This document shows positions 27,392 to 35,472 of a stretch of DNA of 64,000 nt, one piece after another. The notes below the pieces were generated by a model. That model was not told the DNA's origin. It worked only from the letters and a program-made list of their open reading frames with translations, and made no database searches. The position numbers and the translations under genes are program-made. Within the stretch, counting starts at the first letter, position 1; each line of letters starts with the position of its first letter. Origin of the DNA: Nocardioides insulae DSM 17944 (lineage in GTDB: Bacteria; Actinomycetota; Actinomycetes; Propionibacteriales; Nocardioidaceae); assembly GCF_000422825.1 (NCBI RefSeq), contig NZ_KE383928.1, positions 446,930-510,929 on the forward strand, read 5' to 3'.

Positions 27392-27877
27392 CTACCGGGG
27401 CTCGCTGGTCATGACCGGACGTCCGTGCTCGAGGTAGGCGACTCGGCCGGCCTGGCGTGCGTCGAGAGCCGCGAGGATGCGGCGCGCGAGCCGATCGATG
27501 AGCAGCGACGGCAGCTCGGTGCGCTCGTGGAACTCGGCTGCTTCGAGCTCATCCGGTGGGAGCACAACCGTGGTCATGTCGTCGGGGCCGAGTACGCCGC
27601 CATCGAAGACGAAGAGGATCTTGTCGCCCTCTTTGTCGGAGGGGGCCCAGTCCACGACGAGCAGGTCTTCGACGGTCCGGTCGAGGCCCAGTTCCTCCTG
27701 GACCTCGCGCCTGCAGGCTTCGATGGGGGTTTCGCCTGGCTCGACGTAGCCGCCGGGGATCTCCCAGCCCTCCTTGTAGGTCGGCTTCACGAGCAGGACC
27801 CGGCCCAGATCATCGAAGAAGAGCGCGCCTGCGGCGACTCTGGGATGTGACATGGGGGGTGTCTGCTCCGCGACCAT
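27392..27877 (-). CDS. Nudix hydrolase (Pif-like)
   Basis: This 161-residue protein carries the Nudix box GGYVEPGETPIEACRREVQEELGL (GX5EX7REUXEEXGU). ATG at 27875-27877 has TAGGGT 7 nt upstream, suiting a leaderless start; an in-frame ATG at 27853 is an alternative. It follows the XRE regulator by 25 bp. In pSAM2 the Nudix-motif protein Pif blocks redundant transfer between cells already carrying the element; the same backbone position suggests a related role here, which is inference. Confidence 0.85.
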   Translation of the reverse strand: MVAEQTPPMSHPRVAAGALFFDDLGRVLLVKPTYKEGWEIPGGYVEPGETPIEACRREVQEELGLDRTVEDLLVVDWAPSDKEGDKILFVFDGGVLGPDDMTTVVLPPDELEAAEFHERTELPSLLIDRLARRILAALDARQAGRVAYLEHGRPVMTSEPR

Positions 27878-27902
27878 GCCCACGACCCTAGGACGGGTGG
27901 GG

Positions 27903-29120
27903 TCAGGCCACGTTGAGGCGGTCAGCCAAGCCGGCAAGTTGGAAGCTCGGCTTACTGCGCTGGGTTCGGATCCACGTCTGGACGAGGTGGCGGCTGAGGA
28001 AGTGGTAGCGCACTTGCTCGGGAGCGACCTTCTCCGCCTCGAGGATCGTCGCCAGGGCGTCGTCGCGCTGGTTGGAGTAGCTGAACGCCCGGGAGACCTC
28101 GAGTGCATGGCGGACGCGTCTTTCGGTGGGCACCGCGGTGGTGTCGATACCAGGTCCCAAGTCGACCGCGACCTGGACATCGCCGAGCTCCATCGCCGTG
28201 GACACACGGTGGATCGCGACGTTGGTGGGCCCGAAGGCAGTCCAAAGCCGGTTCTGGTCGGAGCCCAGGCGACCGGCGGTCCCCTCAGCTCCGTCGAGGA
28301 AGTCCCGGGCGGACTGCCGGTCCTCGCTGCGGGCCGCGGCCATGGCACCCACCAGCAGGGCTGTGCCGTAGACCGACAGCATGGTCGGGCCAGCCTTCCG
28401 GATGTCTGGGTCGAGCATGCTCGCGATTTCGTGCGTGAGCCTGACGGCGTCGCCGTACGCCCCGGTCGATAGGAGCGAGTGTGCTACTGAGCGGAGAAGC
28501 GACCCGATGATGACCGGGTTCTCGCTGCGGTGTGCTTCATCGATGCCGCGGTGCGATGCGCTCCAGGCGAGGTCCGCCTCGCCCACCTTGGTCAGCACAC
28601 TCGCGGCCGCCTGGTACGCCAGGGCTAGCCGGCCGGCCGCGAGTCTCTGCTCATCACCGACATGGGTACGCACGGCCTCCTTGGCTGCCGGGATGACGGT
28701 CAGTAGCCGATGGGTCACGTAGCCGAATCGCGCGTCCTGGTAGGCGTTCCACACGTCGTCGATGTCACGCTTCAACGCGTCGAGTGACGTCGGTTCGCTC
28801 CTCGACGAGCCGCCGTCGCCGAGTCGGGCCACCTGGCGGTAGTCCATGAGAATCGAACGGAGCGCCGGGACCGTCTGCTGCCCCGAATCTTTCGTCCACT
28901 CCATCAGCGACGGCTCGGCGACCAAGTCGCCGAGAGCCACGTCGAGGGCGTGCGCGATATTGCGCAACACCGAGAGCCGGTCGAGCTCGATGCGACCGTT
29001 CTCGATCTTGCTGAGCCAGTCCGAAGTACGTCCCACGCGGCCGGCCAGAACGTCCTGCGAGAGTCCGCGCCGCCGCCGGTACCAGGCGATTCGCTCGCCG
29101 ACCGTGAGTTGCGTCGTCAT
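27903..29120 (-). CDS. XRE-family regulator with TPR-like C-terminal part
   Basis: This ~405-residue protein has an N-terminal helix-turn-helix (VGERIAWYRRRRGLSQDVLAGRVGRTSDWLSKIENG) and a long alpha-helical C-terminal region (about residues 110-400) built of TPR-like repeats. This layout is common for regulators in actinobacterial integrative elements. ATG at 29118-29120 or 29127-29129 may be the start. It is divergent from the conjugation-replication operon across a 130-bp region with a perfect dyad. It probably keeps the backbone operon repressed. Confidence 0.85.
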   Translation of the reverse strand: MTTQLTVGERIAWYRRRRGLSQDVLAGRVGRTSDWLSKIENGRIELDRLSVLRNIAHALDVALGDLVAEPSLMEWTKDSGQQTVPALRSILMDYRQVARLGDGGSSRSEPTSLDALKRDIDDVWNAYQDARFGYVTHRLLTVIPAAKEAVRTHVGDEQRLAAGRLALAYQAAASVLTKVGEADLAWSASHRGIDEAHRSENPVIIGSLLRSVAHSLLSTGAYGDAVRLTHEIASMLDPDIRKAGPTMLSVYGTALLVGAMAAARSEDRQSARDFLDGAEGTAGRLGSDQNRLWTAFGPTNVAIHRVSTAMELGDVQVAVDLGPGIDTTAVPTERRVRHALEVSRAFSYSNQRDDALATILEAEKVAPEQVRYHFLSRHLVQTWIRTQRSKPSFQLAGLADRLNVA

Positions 29121-29160
29121 TCCTCGCATGACGTAAGCGTCGCACCGCCCTCCGACAGTC

Positions 29161-29179
29161 CCCGGAATTTTCTTCCGGG
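29161..29179. promoter_or_regulatory. Candidate operator of the backbone operon
   Basis: CCCGGAA (29161-29167) and TTCCGGG (29173-29179) form a perfect 7-bp inverted repeat with a TTTTC spacer. It lies in the divergent promoter region between the XRE regulator and the first transfer gene. Confidence 0.55.
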
Positions 29180-29257
29180 TCCCCGAGCAAAGCCGTATCT
29201 AGCGTCGGTGATGAGTGAACCCGACAGCCCCACACGAGGGCAAGGAATGGAGCAGAA

Positions 29258-29698
29258 ATGATGCCCAGTTACGCAGTTGACAGCATCCGGCAGCCGTTCA
29301 CGGGGACGGGGATCGTCGAGCCGGTGATGGAGTGGGTCGAGACTCCGGAGGGCCGGCGCCGTCCGGGTGACGTGCAGGCCCGGTCCGAGGACACCGGGAT
29401 GCCGCTGTGGGCGGTGGAGGTGCTCTACGTCCAGTCCTCATTCGGCCGTCGATCGACGGTGACGGCCAAGGTGACGGTAGGTCACGAGGAGGAGCCGAGG
29501 GTGGCGCCCTTGACCCCGATCGGGTTCACCGGTCTGCGGGTGGAGGTGCGCACGAACAAGGCCGGTGGGTTCGCGGAGTACTGGTCGGCCGAGGGGCTGA
29601 TGGAGACCTCCAAGAGCACCGGGTCCGGTAGTCAGGCGGGCAACACCGGCAGCACCAGCGGTGGGGGCCGATCAACCGGTGGGGAGAAGGCGGCCTGA
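29258..29698 (+). CDS. AICE conserved small protein
   Basis: This 146-residue soluble protein, with a Gly/Ser/Thr-rich tail, is the first gene of the backbone operon. GGAG (29249-29252) supports ATG 29258 or 29261. Segments MPLWAVEVLYV and GFTGLRVEVRTNKAGG look like beta strands. Similar proteins precede FtsK-like genes in actinobacterial elements, but no function is known. Its stop overlaps the next start (TGATG). Confidence 0.65.
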   Translation: MMPSYAVDSIRQPFTGTGIVEPVMEWVETPEGRRRPGDVQARSEDTGMPLWAVEVLYVQSSFGRRSTVTAKVTVGHEEEPRVAPLTPIGFTGLRVEVRTNKAGGFAEYWSAEGLMETSKSTGSGSQAGNTGSTSGGGRSTGGEKAA

Positions 29699-29895
29699 TG
29701 TCTCTGCTCGCGATCGCGGTGGTCCTCGGCGCGTTGATCGCGCTGTTCGTCAAGGCCAAGTGGGTGCGTCCCATGTCGGGTCTGGTGTGCATCCTGTTCG
29801 GCGTCCTGCTGGCCGCCGGGCCGGCGGGGCCGCCGATCCAGTCCGCGGTTCTGCAGGCCGGCATCTGGGTCGACCAATCGCTAGCGAATCTGTGA
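29698..29895 (+). CDS. Small membrane protein (Spd-like)
   Basis: This 65-residue protein has two hydrophobic segments (SLLAIAVVLGALIALFV and MSGLVCILFGVLLAAGPAG). Size, topology and position before the FtsK-like gene resemble the small plasmid-spread membrane proteins of actinobacterial elements. The start overlaps the preceding stop and its stop overlaps the FtsK-like GTG. Confidence 0.65.
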   Translation: MSLLAIAVVLGALIALFVKAKWVRPMSGLVCILFGVLLAAGPAGPPIQSAVLQAGIWVDQSLANL

Positions 29896-31361
29896 CTGGG
29901 ATGGCCGGGATGAGAGTCACGAGTCACAACACGGGCCTGGGCGGGATGCGGGGGCGGCAGACACCACAGCTGGTGACGGTCCAGCCCCGCCCCACGCTGG
30001 GCACGGTCGTCGTCGTGAACGCCGCCCGCCTGGTCGGGCGGCTGCTGCGCTGGCTGTGCCACCACCCCCTCGTCACGGGACCGATGCTGGCGGTGGTCGT
30101 GCTGCTGCGCCTGCTCGGCACCACCGGCGTCGCGCACGTCCTTCTGGCCGGGACGGTCGGGCTGGCAGCGGGGCTGGTGGTGTGGCGGGATCGCTGGCCG
30201 GCCTCGTTCCGCCGAGTGCTGGCCTCGCGGTGGCGGGCGTTGGTGGTGTACCGGCGGCTGTGGCAACCGGCCATGGTGACCTGCGGCCTTGCCACCACGG
30301 TGGGAGAGCGGGAGTATCTGCCCGAGATCCGCCGGGTGGTCTCCGAGACGTGCCGGGACCGGCTGCTGGTCGAGCTGTTGTCCGGGCAGGCACCGGAGGA
30401 CTTCGAGGCCCGTACCTCGCAGTTGGCGCACACCTTCGAGGCCACGGAGTGCCGGGTGGTCGCGGATCGACCGGGCCGTATCTGGCTGGAGTTCACCCAC
30501 GCCGACCCTCTCGTCGAGGTCGTGCCCGCCCTGGCGCCGGCCGAGCCGCCCGACCTGACCGCGCTACCGGTCGGGACACGGGAGGACGGCACGCCGTGGA
30601 CGCTGCGGCTGCTCGGCACTCACCTGCTGATCGCGGGCGCGACCGGTTCGGGCAAGGGCTCCGTGCTGTGGTCCCTGATCCGGGCGTTGGGCCCGGCGCT
30701 CCGGGATCGCAGCGTGCAGGTGTGGGCGGTCGACCCCAAGGGCGGGATGGAGCTGACCCCCGGCGCCGGGCTCTTCGCGTGGTTCGCCTACGCCGGCCCG
30801 GCCGCGATGGTCGAGCTGCTCGAGGACGCGGTGGCCTTCATGCGGCACCGTTCCGAACGGCTCCGCCAGGCCGGGCTGCGGCTTCACCAACCCACTCCTG
30901 AGGATCCGCTGGTGGTGGTGCTGGTCGATGAGCTGGCCTCGCTGACGGCTTACGTGGGCGACCGGGAGCTGAAGAAGCGCGCCGACGCTGCCCTCCAGCT
31001 GCTGCTGTCCCAGGGCCGCGCAGCCGGCGTGCTGGTCGTGGCCGCTCTGCAGGACCCCGGCAAGGACGTGCTCCCGTACCGGGACCTGTTCCCGACCCGG
31101 GTGGCACTGCGACTGCTGGAGGACACCCAGATCGACATGGTGCTTGGCCGCTCCGCCCGCGCCCGAGGTGCCGCCTGCGACCGCATCCCGCCCAGCCTGC
31201 CCGGAGTCGGCTACGTCGTCATCGAGGGCATCCGCGAACCCGTGCGGGTCCGCGCCGCTCACATCGACGACAACGACCTGGCCCGCATGGTCGACGAGTT
31301 CGCCCCACCTGCGGTGGCCACTGACCAGCCGCCGCTGCAACTGGTGAAAGGAGATGCATGA
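29892..31361 (+). CDS. FtsK/SpoIIIE-like DNA translocase (transfer protein)
   Basis: This ~489-residue protein has two N-terminal membrane helices (about residues 55-105), then an ATPase domain with Walker A GATGSGKGS, Walker B VVVLVDELAS and the ALQDPGKD region. It corresponds to TraSA of pSAM2, which alone moves double-stranded DNA between mycelial cells. GTG at 29892 overlaps the previous stop; ATG at 29901 or 29910 are alternatives. Its 3' end overlaps the next gene by 4 bp. Confidence 0.9.
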   Translation: MTGMAGMRVTSHNTGLGGMRGRQTPQLVTVQPRPTLGTVVVVNAARLVGRLLRWLCHHPLVTGPMLAVVVLLRLLGTTGVAHVLLAGTVGLAAGLVVWRDRWPASFRRVLASRWRALVVYRRLWQPAMVTCGLATTVGEREYLPEIRRVVSETCRDRLLVELLSGQAPEDFEARTSQLAHTFEATECRVVADRPGRIWLEFTHADPLVEVVPALAPAEPPDLTALPVGTREDGTPWTLRLLGTHLLIAGATGSGKGSVLWSLIRALGPALRDRSVQVWAVDPKGGMELTPGAGLFAWFAYAGPAAMVELLEDAVAFMRHRSERLRQAGLRLHQPTPEDPLVVVLVDELASLTAYVGDRELKKRADAALQLLLSQGRAAGVLVVAALQDPGKDVLPYRDLFPTRVALRLLEDTQIDMVLGRSARARGAACDRIPPSLPGVGYVVIEGIREPVRVRAAHIDDNDLARMVDEFAPPAVATDQPPLQLVKGDA

Positions 31362-31738
31362 TGGGCAGCGACCGCGAGGCACTCGAGGCCCGAGAAGACC
31401 GACTGGCCCGGTTGGCCGACGACGCCGCGCAGGCGGTCCGCGGAATCAACCACGTCACCATCACCGGCCCATCCCTGCCTGCTCCCAGCGTCTATGAGGT
31501 CCTCGGATCGCTGCGCCAGCTCGGCTACGGCCTGGAACAGGCGGCACTGCAACTCTCCGACCGGTTGGCCGCCTCGCCCAGGGAGTACGACCTGTACGAG
31601 GCCGACGGCGGCGACCCGGCTGCCCACCTTGAGGCCGCGTCCACGGCCCTGACCCAGGCAGCCCGAGCGGCGCGAGAGCTTGGCCTCATGCTCGATGGGG
31701 CGCAGTCGGTCATCGCCGGGCAGGGATACTGGTCGTGA
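31358..31738 (+). CDS. Small helical protein between FtsK-like and Rep
   Basis: This 126-residue, mostly helical soluble protein (EDRLARLADDAAQAVRGI, ALQLSDRLAAS, TALTQAARAARELGLML) overlaps both neighbours by 4 bp. No domain is recognised. Its fixed place between translocase and Rep suggests an accessory role in transfer or replication. Confidence 0.65.
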   Translation: MMGSDREALEAREDRLARLADDAAQAVRGINHVTITGPSLPAPSVYEVLGSLRQLGYGLEQAALQLSDRLAASPREYDLYEADGGDPAAHLEAASTALTQAARAARELGLMLDGAQSVIAGQGYWS

Positions 31739-33291
31739 CCACCGCCCCCGCGCTCGATCCGGTCCTGGATCCCGGCAGGCATCCGGTGTTCCTGGCCGAG
31801 GCCGGCCTGGAGCGCGCGGAGCAGCGTGCCCGTGGGTGTGCGAACCCGGTCCGGCTGCGCGGGTCGCGGATGCTGGTCGACACCACCACCGGGGAGGTAC
31901 ACACTGCCTATTCCTCCGATGACGAGCTGGACGGGTACACCTACGTGCGCTGCGGCAACCGCCGCGCCTCGGTGTGCCCCTCGTGCAGCCGGGAGTACAA
32001 GGGCGACGCGTGGCACCTGCTGATGTGCGGCCTGGCCGGCGGCCGCGGTATCTCCGCCGACGTCGCGGACCGGCCCGCCACCTTCGCCACCCTCACCGCC
32101 CCCTCCTTCGGGGCGGTCCACGGCATTCGGCAGAAGGGCCCCTGCCGGGCACGGCGGGACAAGCCGGTCTGCCCTCATGGCCGGCCGGCGTGGTGCAACC
32201 GCCGCCACCAACCCGGCGACCCCCGACTCGGTGAGCCGCTGTGCCTAGACTGCTACGACTACACCGGGCACGTGCTGTGGCAGTGGCACGCCCCCGAGCT
32301 GTGGCGCCGGTTCACCATCGCCCTGCAGCGGCACCTCGCCCACCTGTGCGGCCTTACCGTCAAAGCATTCCGGGAACGGTGCCGGATCGCCTACTCCAAG
32401 GTGGTCGAGTTCCAAGCCCGCGGGATCGTGCACTTCCACGCGCCCATCCGGCTCGATGGCTCCGACGGTCCGGACGGGCAACCCCCACAGGTCCCGGTCA
32501 CCACCAGCCTGCTCGAACAAGCCGTCCAATTCGCCGCCGCGCAGGTCCGCTACCGCACCCTTCCTCTGGGCGACGGTGTCCGCTCAGGCCCCGTCAGCGT
32601 CGAGCTGCGCTGGGGCGACCAGATCGACTGCCGCTCCATCACGGGCGACGCCGAGCGCGACACCCACCGCGCCGCGCCCCGGGTTCATCCCGAGCAGGTC
32701 GCCGCCTACCTGGCCAAGTACCTCACCAAGACGACCGAGGACTTCGGCCTCCCCGCCAAGGTCCGCAACTCCCTCCACGCCCGCGCCGCCGGCGCCTCTC
32801 CGCACGCGGTCCGGATCATCCAGGCGGCTCTCGACCTCGCCGCGCAGGCCGACCAGCTCGCGCGGCCCCTCCAGACCCGCCTCGACGCCCGAATCGCCGC
32901 CCACCGGGCATCCGTCCAGAAGGACGAGGGGGACGAGCCCGGGAAGCTGCCCGCGGAGCTGCAGCAGCAGCACACGCAGCTCGAGACGCTGCAGGACTAC
33001 ACCCGCCTGGCCGATCGACTCGCAACACTTGGCTATCGCGGGCACCCCATCACCAAGTCCCACGCCTACTCGATCACCTTCGGCCAGATCCGCCGCTCGC
33101 GCCGCGCCTACCGCCGCGACCCCGGCCTCGATCCAGACGCTGACATCCGCCAGATCCTCGACGACGACACCGACGTCCCCGACGGCTTCGAGGTCGTCTC
33201 CTCCTGGATCTTCGCCGGCCAGGGCTACCTCGACCTCGACCAGGCAGCAGCCGCCGTACGTTCCGCCGCGATGGCCCGCGCAGACCAGTGA
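31735..33291 (+). CDS. Replication initiator (RepSA-like)
   Basis: This 518-residue protein resembles the Rep proteins of pSAM2-type elements. It has a cysteine-rich N-terminal part (CPSCSREYKG and further Cys/His pairs to about residue 175), a VHFHAPIRL segment fitting the HUH metal motif, and AAYLAKYLTKTTE, fitting the catalytic-tyrosine motif of rolling-circle initiators. The GTG start overlaps the upstream gene by 4 bp. It would replicate the excised element. Confidence 0.88.
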   Translation: MTTAPALDPVLDPGRHPVFLAEAGLERAEQRARGCANPVRLRGSRMLVDTTTGEVHTAYSSDDELDGYTYVRCGNRRASVCPSCSREYKGDAWHLLMCGLAGGRGISADVADRPATFATLTAPSFGAVHGIRQKGPCRARRDKPVCPHGRPAWCNRRHQPGDPRLGEPLCLDCYDYTGHVLWQWHAPELWRRFTIALQRHLAHLCGLTVKAFRERCRIAYSKVVEFQARGIVHFHAPIRLDGSDGPDGQPPQVPVTTSLLEQAVQFAAAQVRYRTLPLGDGVRSGPVSVELRWGDQIDCRSITGDAERDTHRAAPRVHPEQVAAYLAKYLTKTTEDFGLPAKVRNSLHARAAGASPHAVRIIQAALDLAAQADQLARPLQTRLDARIAAHRASVQKDEGDEPGKLPAELQQQHTQLETLQDYTRLADRLATLGYRGHPITKSHAYSITFGQIRRSRRAYRRDPGLDPDADIRQILDDDTDVPDGFEVVSSWIFAGQGYLDLDQAAAAVRSAAMARADQ

Positions 33292-33336
33292 GTCGCCGTC
33301 AGTTCGAAGCCCACACAGACAGAAGGAGTGAGAGAG

Positions 33337-33522
33337 ATGGAGAAGATCCTGTTGAGCGTCGAGGAGGCCGCAGAGGTTCTCGGCGTCGGCAAGTCCACGG
33401 TCTACGACCTGGTCCGGATGCGGCTGCTTCGCTCGGTCAAGATCGGCAGTCGCCGCCGGATCCCGGTCGACGCCTGTCGTGAGCTGGTCGACCGGCTCCT
33501 CGAGGAGGAGGCAGTGGCATGA
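33337..33522 (+). CDS. xis: Excisionase (Xis), helix-turn-helix
   Basis: This 61-residue MerR-like/excisionase DNA-binding protein has the sequence LSVEEAAEVLGVGKSTVYDLVR. AAGGAG (33323-33328) is 8 nt before the ATG at 33337. It overlaps the integrase start by 4 bp. It should bias the integrase toward excision by binding and bending the element ends. Confidence 0.9.
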   Translation: MEKILLSVEEAAEVLGVGKSTVYDLVRMRLLRSVKIGSRRRIPVDACRELVDRLLEEEAVA

Positions 33523-34646
33523 GCCGGCGCGCGAACGGTGAGGGCTCGCTGTGGAAGCGGTCCGATGGTCGGTGGGCCGGCGCTGTCTACGCGGCGACCA
33601 ACCACGGCGGTCGTAAGCGGGTGACGGTCTATGGCAAGACTCGCGAGCAGGCGCGCCAGAAACTGACTGCGCTGCAGCGTGAGCTCGACCGCGGTGTTCG
33701 GGTTCCCGAGGAGAAGTGGTCGGTGCGGCAGTACCTCGAGCACTGGCTGACGCACGTGGTCAAGCCGCACCGGGCCCCCAAGACGTACCAGGGTTACGAG
33801 CTGATCGTGCGGCTCCACATCGTTCCACAGCTGGGCCGCAAGCGGTTGAACACGCTGTCGGTGCCGGACGTGCGCCAGCTGGTGGGTTCGCTGGAGGAGT
33901 CCGGCATGTCCACACGGGGTGTGCAGCAGGTGCACGCCGTACTCCGCAACGCGCTGCAGAGCGCCATGCGTGACGAGCTGGTGATGCGGAACGTGGCCAA
34001 GCTGGTGCAGGTCAAGACGCCTCGGTACGACGTCGGCCACGGGCTCTCGGTTGAGCAGGCGCGCACCTTGATGCGCGAGAGCAAGGGCGACCGACTGCAC
34101 GCGCTCTACGTGCTGGCCGTCTACCTCGGCCTACGCCGTGGCGAGCTGCTCGGCCTGCGCTGGTCCAACGTCGACCTGAACCAGGAGTTCCTCGTCGTGA
34201 CGCACACGCTGCAGCGCGTCGACGGCGACCTGATCTTCAAGGCACCCAAGACCCGGTCGTCGCGACGGACGATCCCGCTGCCGGCTCCGTGCGTCGACGC
34301 GCTCAAGTCGCACCGGGTGAAGCAGGGGGAAGAGCGGCTGAAGGCCGGCCCCCGCTGGTGTGACGAAGACATGGTGTTCTCGACGACGATCGGGACGCCG
34401 ATGGAGCCGGACAACTTGTCGCGCAGCTGGTACGAGGCTCGCAAGGTGCTGGGGGAGCCGGCGCCGCGGTTCCACGACATGCGGCACACATGCGTGAGCC
34501 TTCTCCTGGCCGAGGGCGCACCACCGCACGTGGTCCAGCAGATCGTCGGTCACAGTGCCATCGACGTCACCATGACCATCTACGCGCACGCATCCCTGGA
34601 TGAGAAGCGCGAGGCGCTCAACCGGCTCGGGAGGCGTCTCGGATGA
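33519..34646 (+). CDS. int: Tyrosine integrase of the tRNA-Phe element
   Basis: This 375-residue phage-type integrase has an N-terminal arm-binding domain (about residues 1-60), a core-binding domain (about 65-165) and a catalytic domain with R206 (GLRRGE), H319/R322 (HDMRHT), H345 (VGHS) and Y355 (TIYAH). It lies 83 bp from the attR core within tRNA-Phe, coupled to xis. It catalyses integration and excision between the 47-bp cores. Confidence 0.94.
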   Translation: MSRRANGEGSLWKRSDGRWAGAVYAATNHGGRKRVTVYGKTREQARQKLTALQRELDRGVRVPEEKWSVRQYLEHWLTHVVKPHRAPKTYQGYELIVRLHIVPQLGRKRLNTLSVPDVRQLVGSLEESGMSTRGVQQVHAVLRNALQSAMRDELVMRNVAKLVQVKTPRYDVGHGLSVEQARTLMRESKGDRLHALYVLAVYLGLRRGELLGLRWSNVDLNQEFLVVTHTLQRVDGDLIFKAPKTRSSRRTIPLPAPCVDALKSHRVKQGEERLKAGPRWCDEDMVFSTTIGTPMEPDNLSRSWYEARKVLGEPAPRFHDMRHTCVSLLLAEGAPPHVVQQIVGHSAIDVTMTIYAHASLDEKREALNRLGRRLG

Positions 34647-34651
34647 CTGCG

Positions 34652-34676
34652 TTGCTGTCAGAAATGGCTGTCGGCC
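34652..34676. other. Putative right-arm integrase binding sites
   Basis: TTGCTGTCAG (34652-34661) and GGCTGTCGGCC (34666-34676) copy the pair at 20680-20703 and 17597-17620, in the same order and with nearly the same spacing. They lie just past the integrase stop. Confidence 0.6.
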
Positions 34677-34693
34677 GGCCGGGGAAGAAAGAA

Positions 34694-34726
34694 GCCGCAG
34701 GCCGGACATGGTGTCTGGCCTGCGGC
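34694..34726. terminator. Bidirectional terminator at the element right end
   Basis: GCCGCAGGCCGGACA (34694-34708) pairs with TGTCTGGCCTGCGGC (34712-34726), 15 bp including one G-T pair, with A-rich and T-rich flanks. It can end int on the plus strand and tRNA-Phe on the minus strand. A copy lies at about 20502-20534. Confidence 0.75.
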
Positions 34727-34729
34727 TTT

Positions 34730-34776
34730 GCTTGTGGGCAGGGGCGGGGTCGAACCGCCGACCTTCCACTTTTCAG
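34730..34776. other. attR: 47-bp core within tRNA-Phe
   Basis: This is the third copy of the 47-bp core; it forms the 3' half of the intact tRNA-Phe gene, so integration restores the tRNA. The element integrase is adjacent. Confidence 0.88.
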
Positions 34777-34808
34777 GCGGACGCTCGTACCAACTGAGCT
34801 ACCTGCCC
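34735..34808 (-). tRNA. tRNA-Phe (GAA)
   Basis: Read on the minus strand, the acceptor GGGCAGG pairs with CCTGCCC, followed by discriminator A. The D-arm is GCTC...GAGC, the anticodon loop CTGAAAA gives GAA, and the T-arm is GGCGGTTCGACCCCGCC. CCA is not encoded. This is the only full copy; 17456 and 20538 hold 3' halves only. Confidence 0.95.
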
Positions 34809-34942
34809 AAGCGGAGGAGAGATTACCCGACGGGAGCGACGATCACGAATCGGGGTCCCGCGGCCTTGGCGGGGGGATCGGTTTCGCAGCGAGAGCGGAT
34901 GCGCCCTAGGATGTGCGGGCACGCCGGTACGCCGGTGTGCGG

Positions 34943-35015
34943 GCCCCCATCGTCTAGCGGCCTAGGACCCCGCCCTTTCACGGCGGTAGCGCCGGTTCGA
35001 ATCCGGTTGGGGGTG
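34943..35015 (+). tRNA. tRNA-Glu (TTC)
   Basis: The acceptor GCCCCCA pairs with TGGGGGT, followed by discriminator G at 35015. The anticodon stem CCGCC/GGCGG encloses CTTTCAC, giving TTC. The T-arm is CCGGTTCGAATCCGG. Confidence 0.95.
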
Positions 35016-35024
35016 CGGCATCAC

Positions 35025-35064
35025 GAAGACCTCCTGACCTGCGCCAGCGGATCAGGAGGTCTTC
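35025..35064. terminator. Terminator of tRNA-Glu
   Basis: GAAGACCTCCTGA (35025-35037) pairs with TCAGGAGGTCTTC (35052-35064): 13 perfect base pairs with a 14-nt loop, 10 bp after the tRNA. Confidence 0.7.
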
Positions 35065-35209
35065 GCCTTGATGGCAGCGAACTCGACCGTGCTGGGCTCG
35101 GCTCGGTGTTCAGCAAGGTGAACGGCGGGACGAATCCGGGGTGGCCACGACCATCAGGCCGGCCCGAGGATGCGGCCCGGCCCGGGACGACGCCTGATCG
35201 GTCTCGGGG

Positions 35210-35325
35210 GTGAGGACGGCCGGGACGCTGATCGAGGATGCCCGTGTCGCCGATGACGACCTTGCCGCCGTCCGGCGGGAGGTTGAAGACGAGCCCGAAG
35301 TCGGAGCGGCTGATCACGCCGGGGG
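35210..35325 (-). pseudogene. Possible YceI-family C-terminal remnant
   Basis: In the 35.07-35.47 kb gap, one minus-strand frame reads ISRSDFGLVFNLPPDGG then KVVIGDT, close to the C-terminal strand pair of YceI lipid-binding proteins. Neither a start nor the rest of the lipocalin-like fold is in frame. It could be a fragment of a decayed gene. The rest of the gap shows nothing. Confidence 0.35.
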
Positions 35326-35472
35326 GACGAAGCCGAGCCGACTCAAGAGCATGGCGTTGTCCGACCGTACGGCAACGACATCGAGTGCTGGGACGCGCCG
35401 CGGCGTCGGGCTGAAGCGCCGACCGACCCGCGCGGCGGGGGCTGGCCCGCGATCGGGATCGGCGACCCCCGT

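Larger units (their letters stand above)
20538..34776. mobile_element. AICE-like integrative element at tRNA-Phe (element 2), 14.2 kb
   Basis: The element lies between the middle and right 47-bp attachment copies. The right two-thirds hold an AICE-type backbone in the usual order: Nudix protein and XRE regulator (minus), then small protein, SpdB-like membrane protein, FtsK-like translocase, small protein, Rep, Xis, integrase (plus), with integrase next to attR in tRNA-Phe. The left third is cargo. AICEs such as pSAM2 move as double-stranded DNA with a single FtsK-like protein; that this one does is inference. All backbone genes look intact. Confidence 0.88.
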
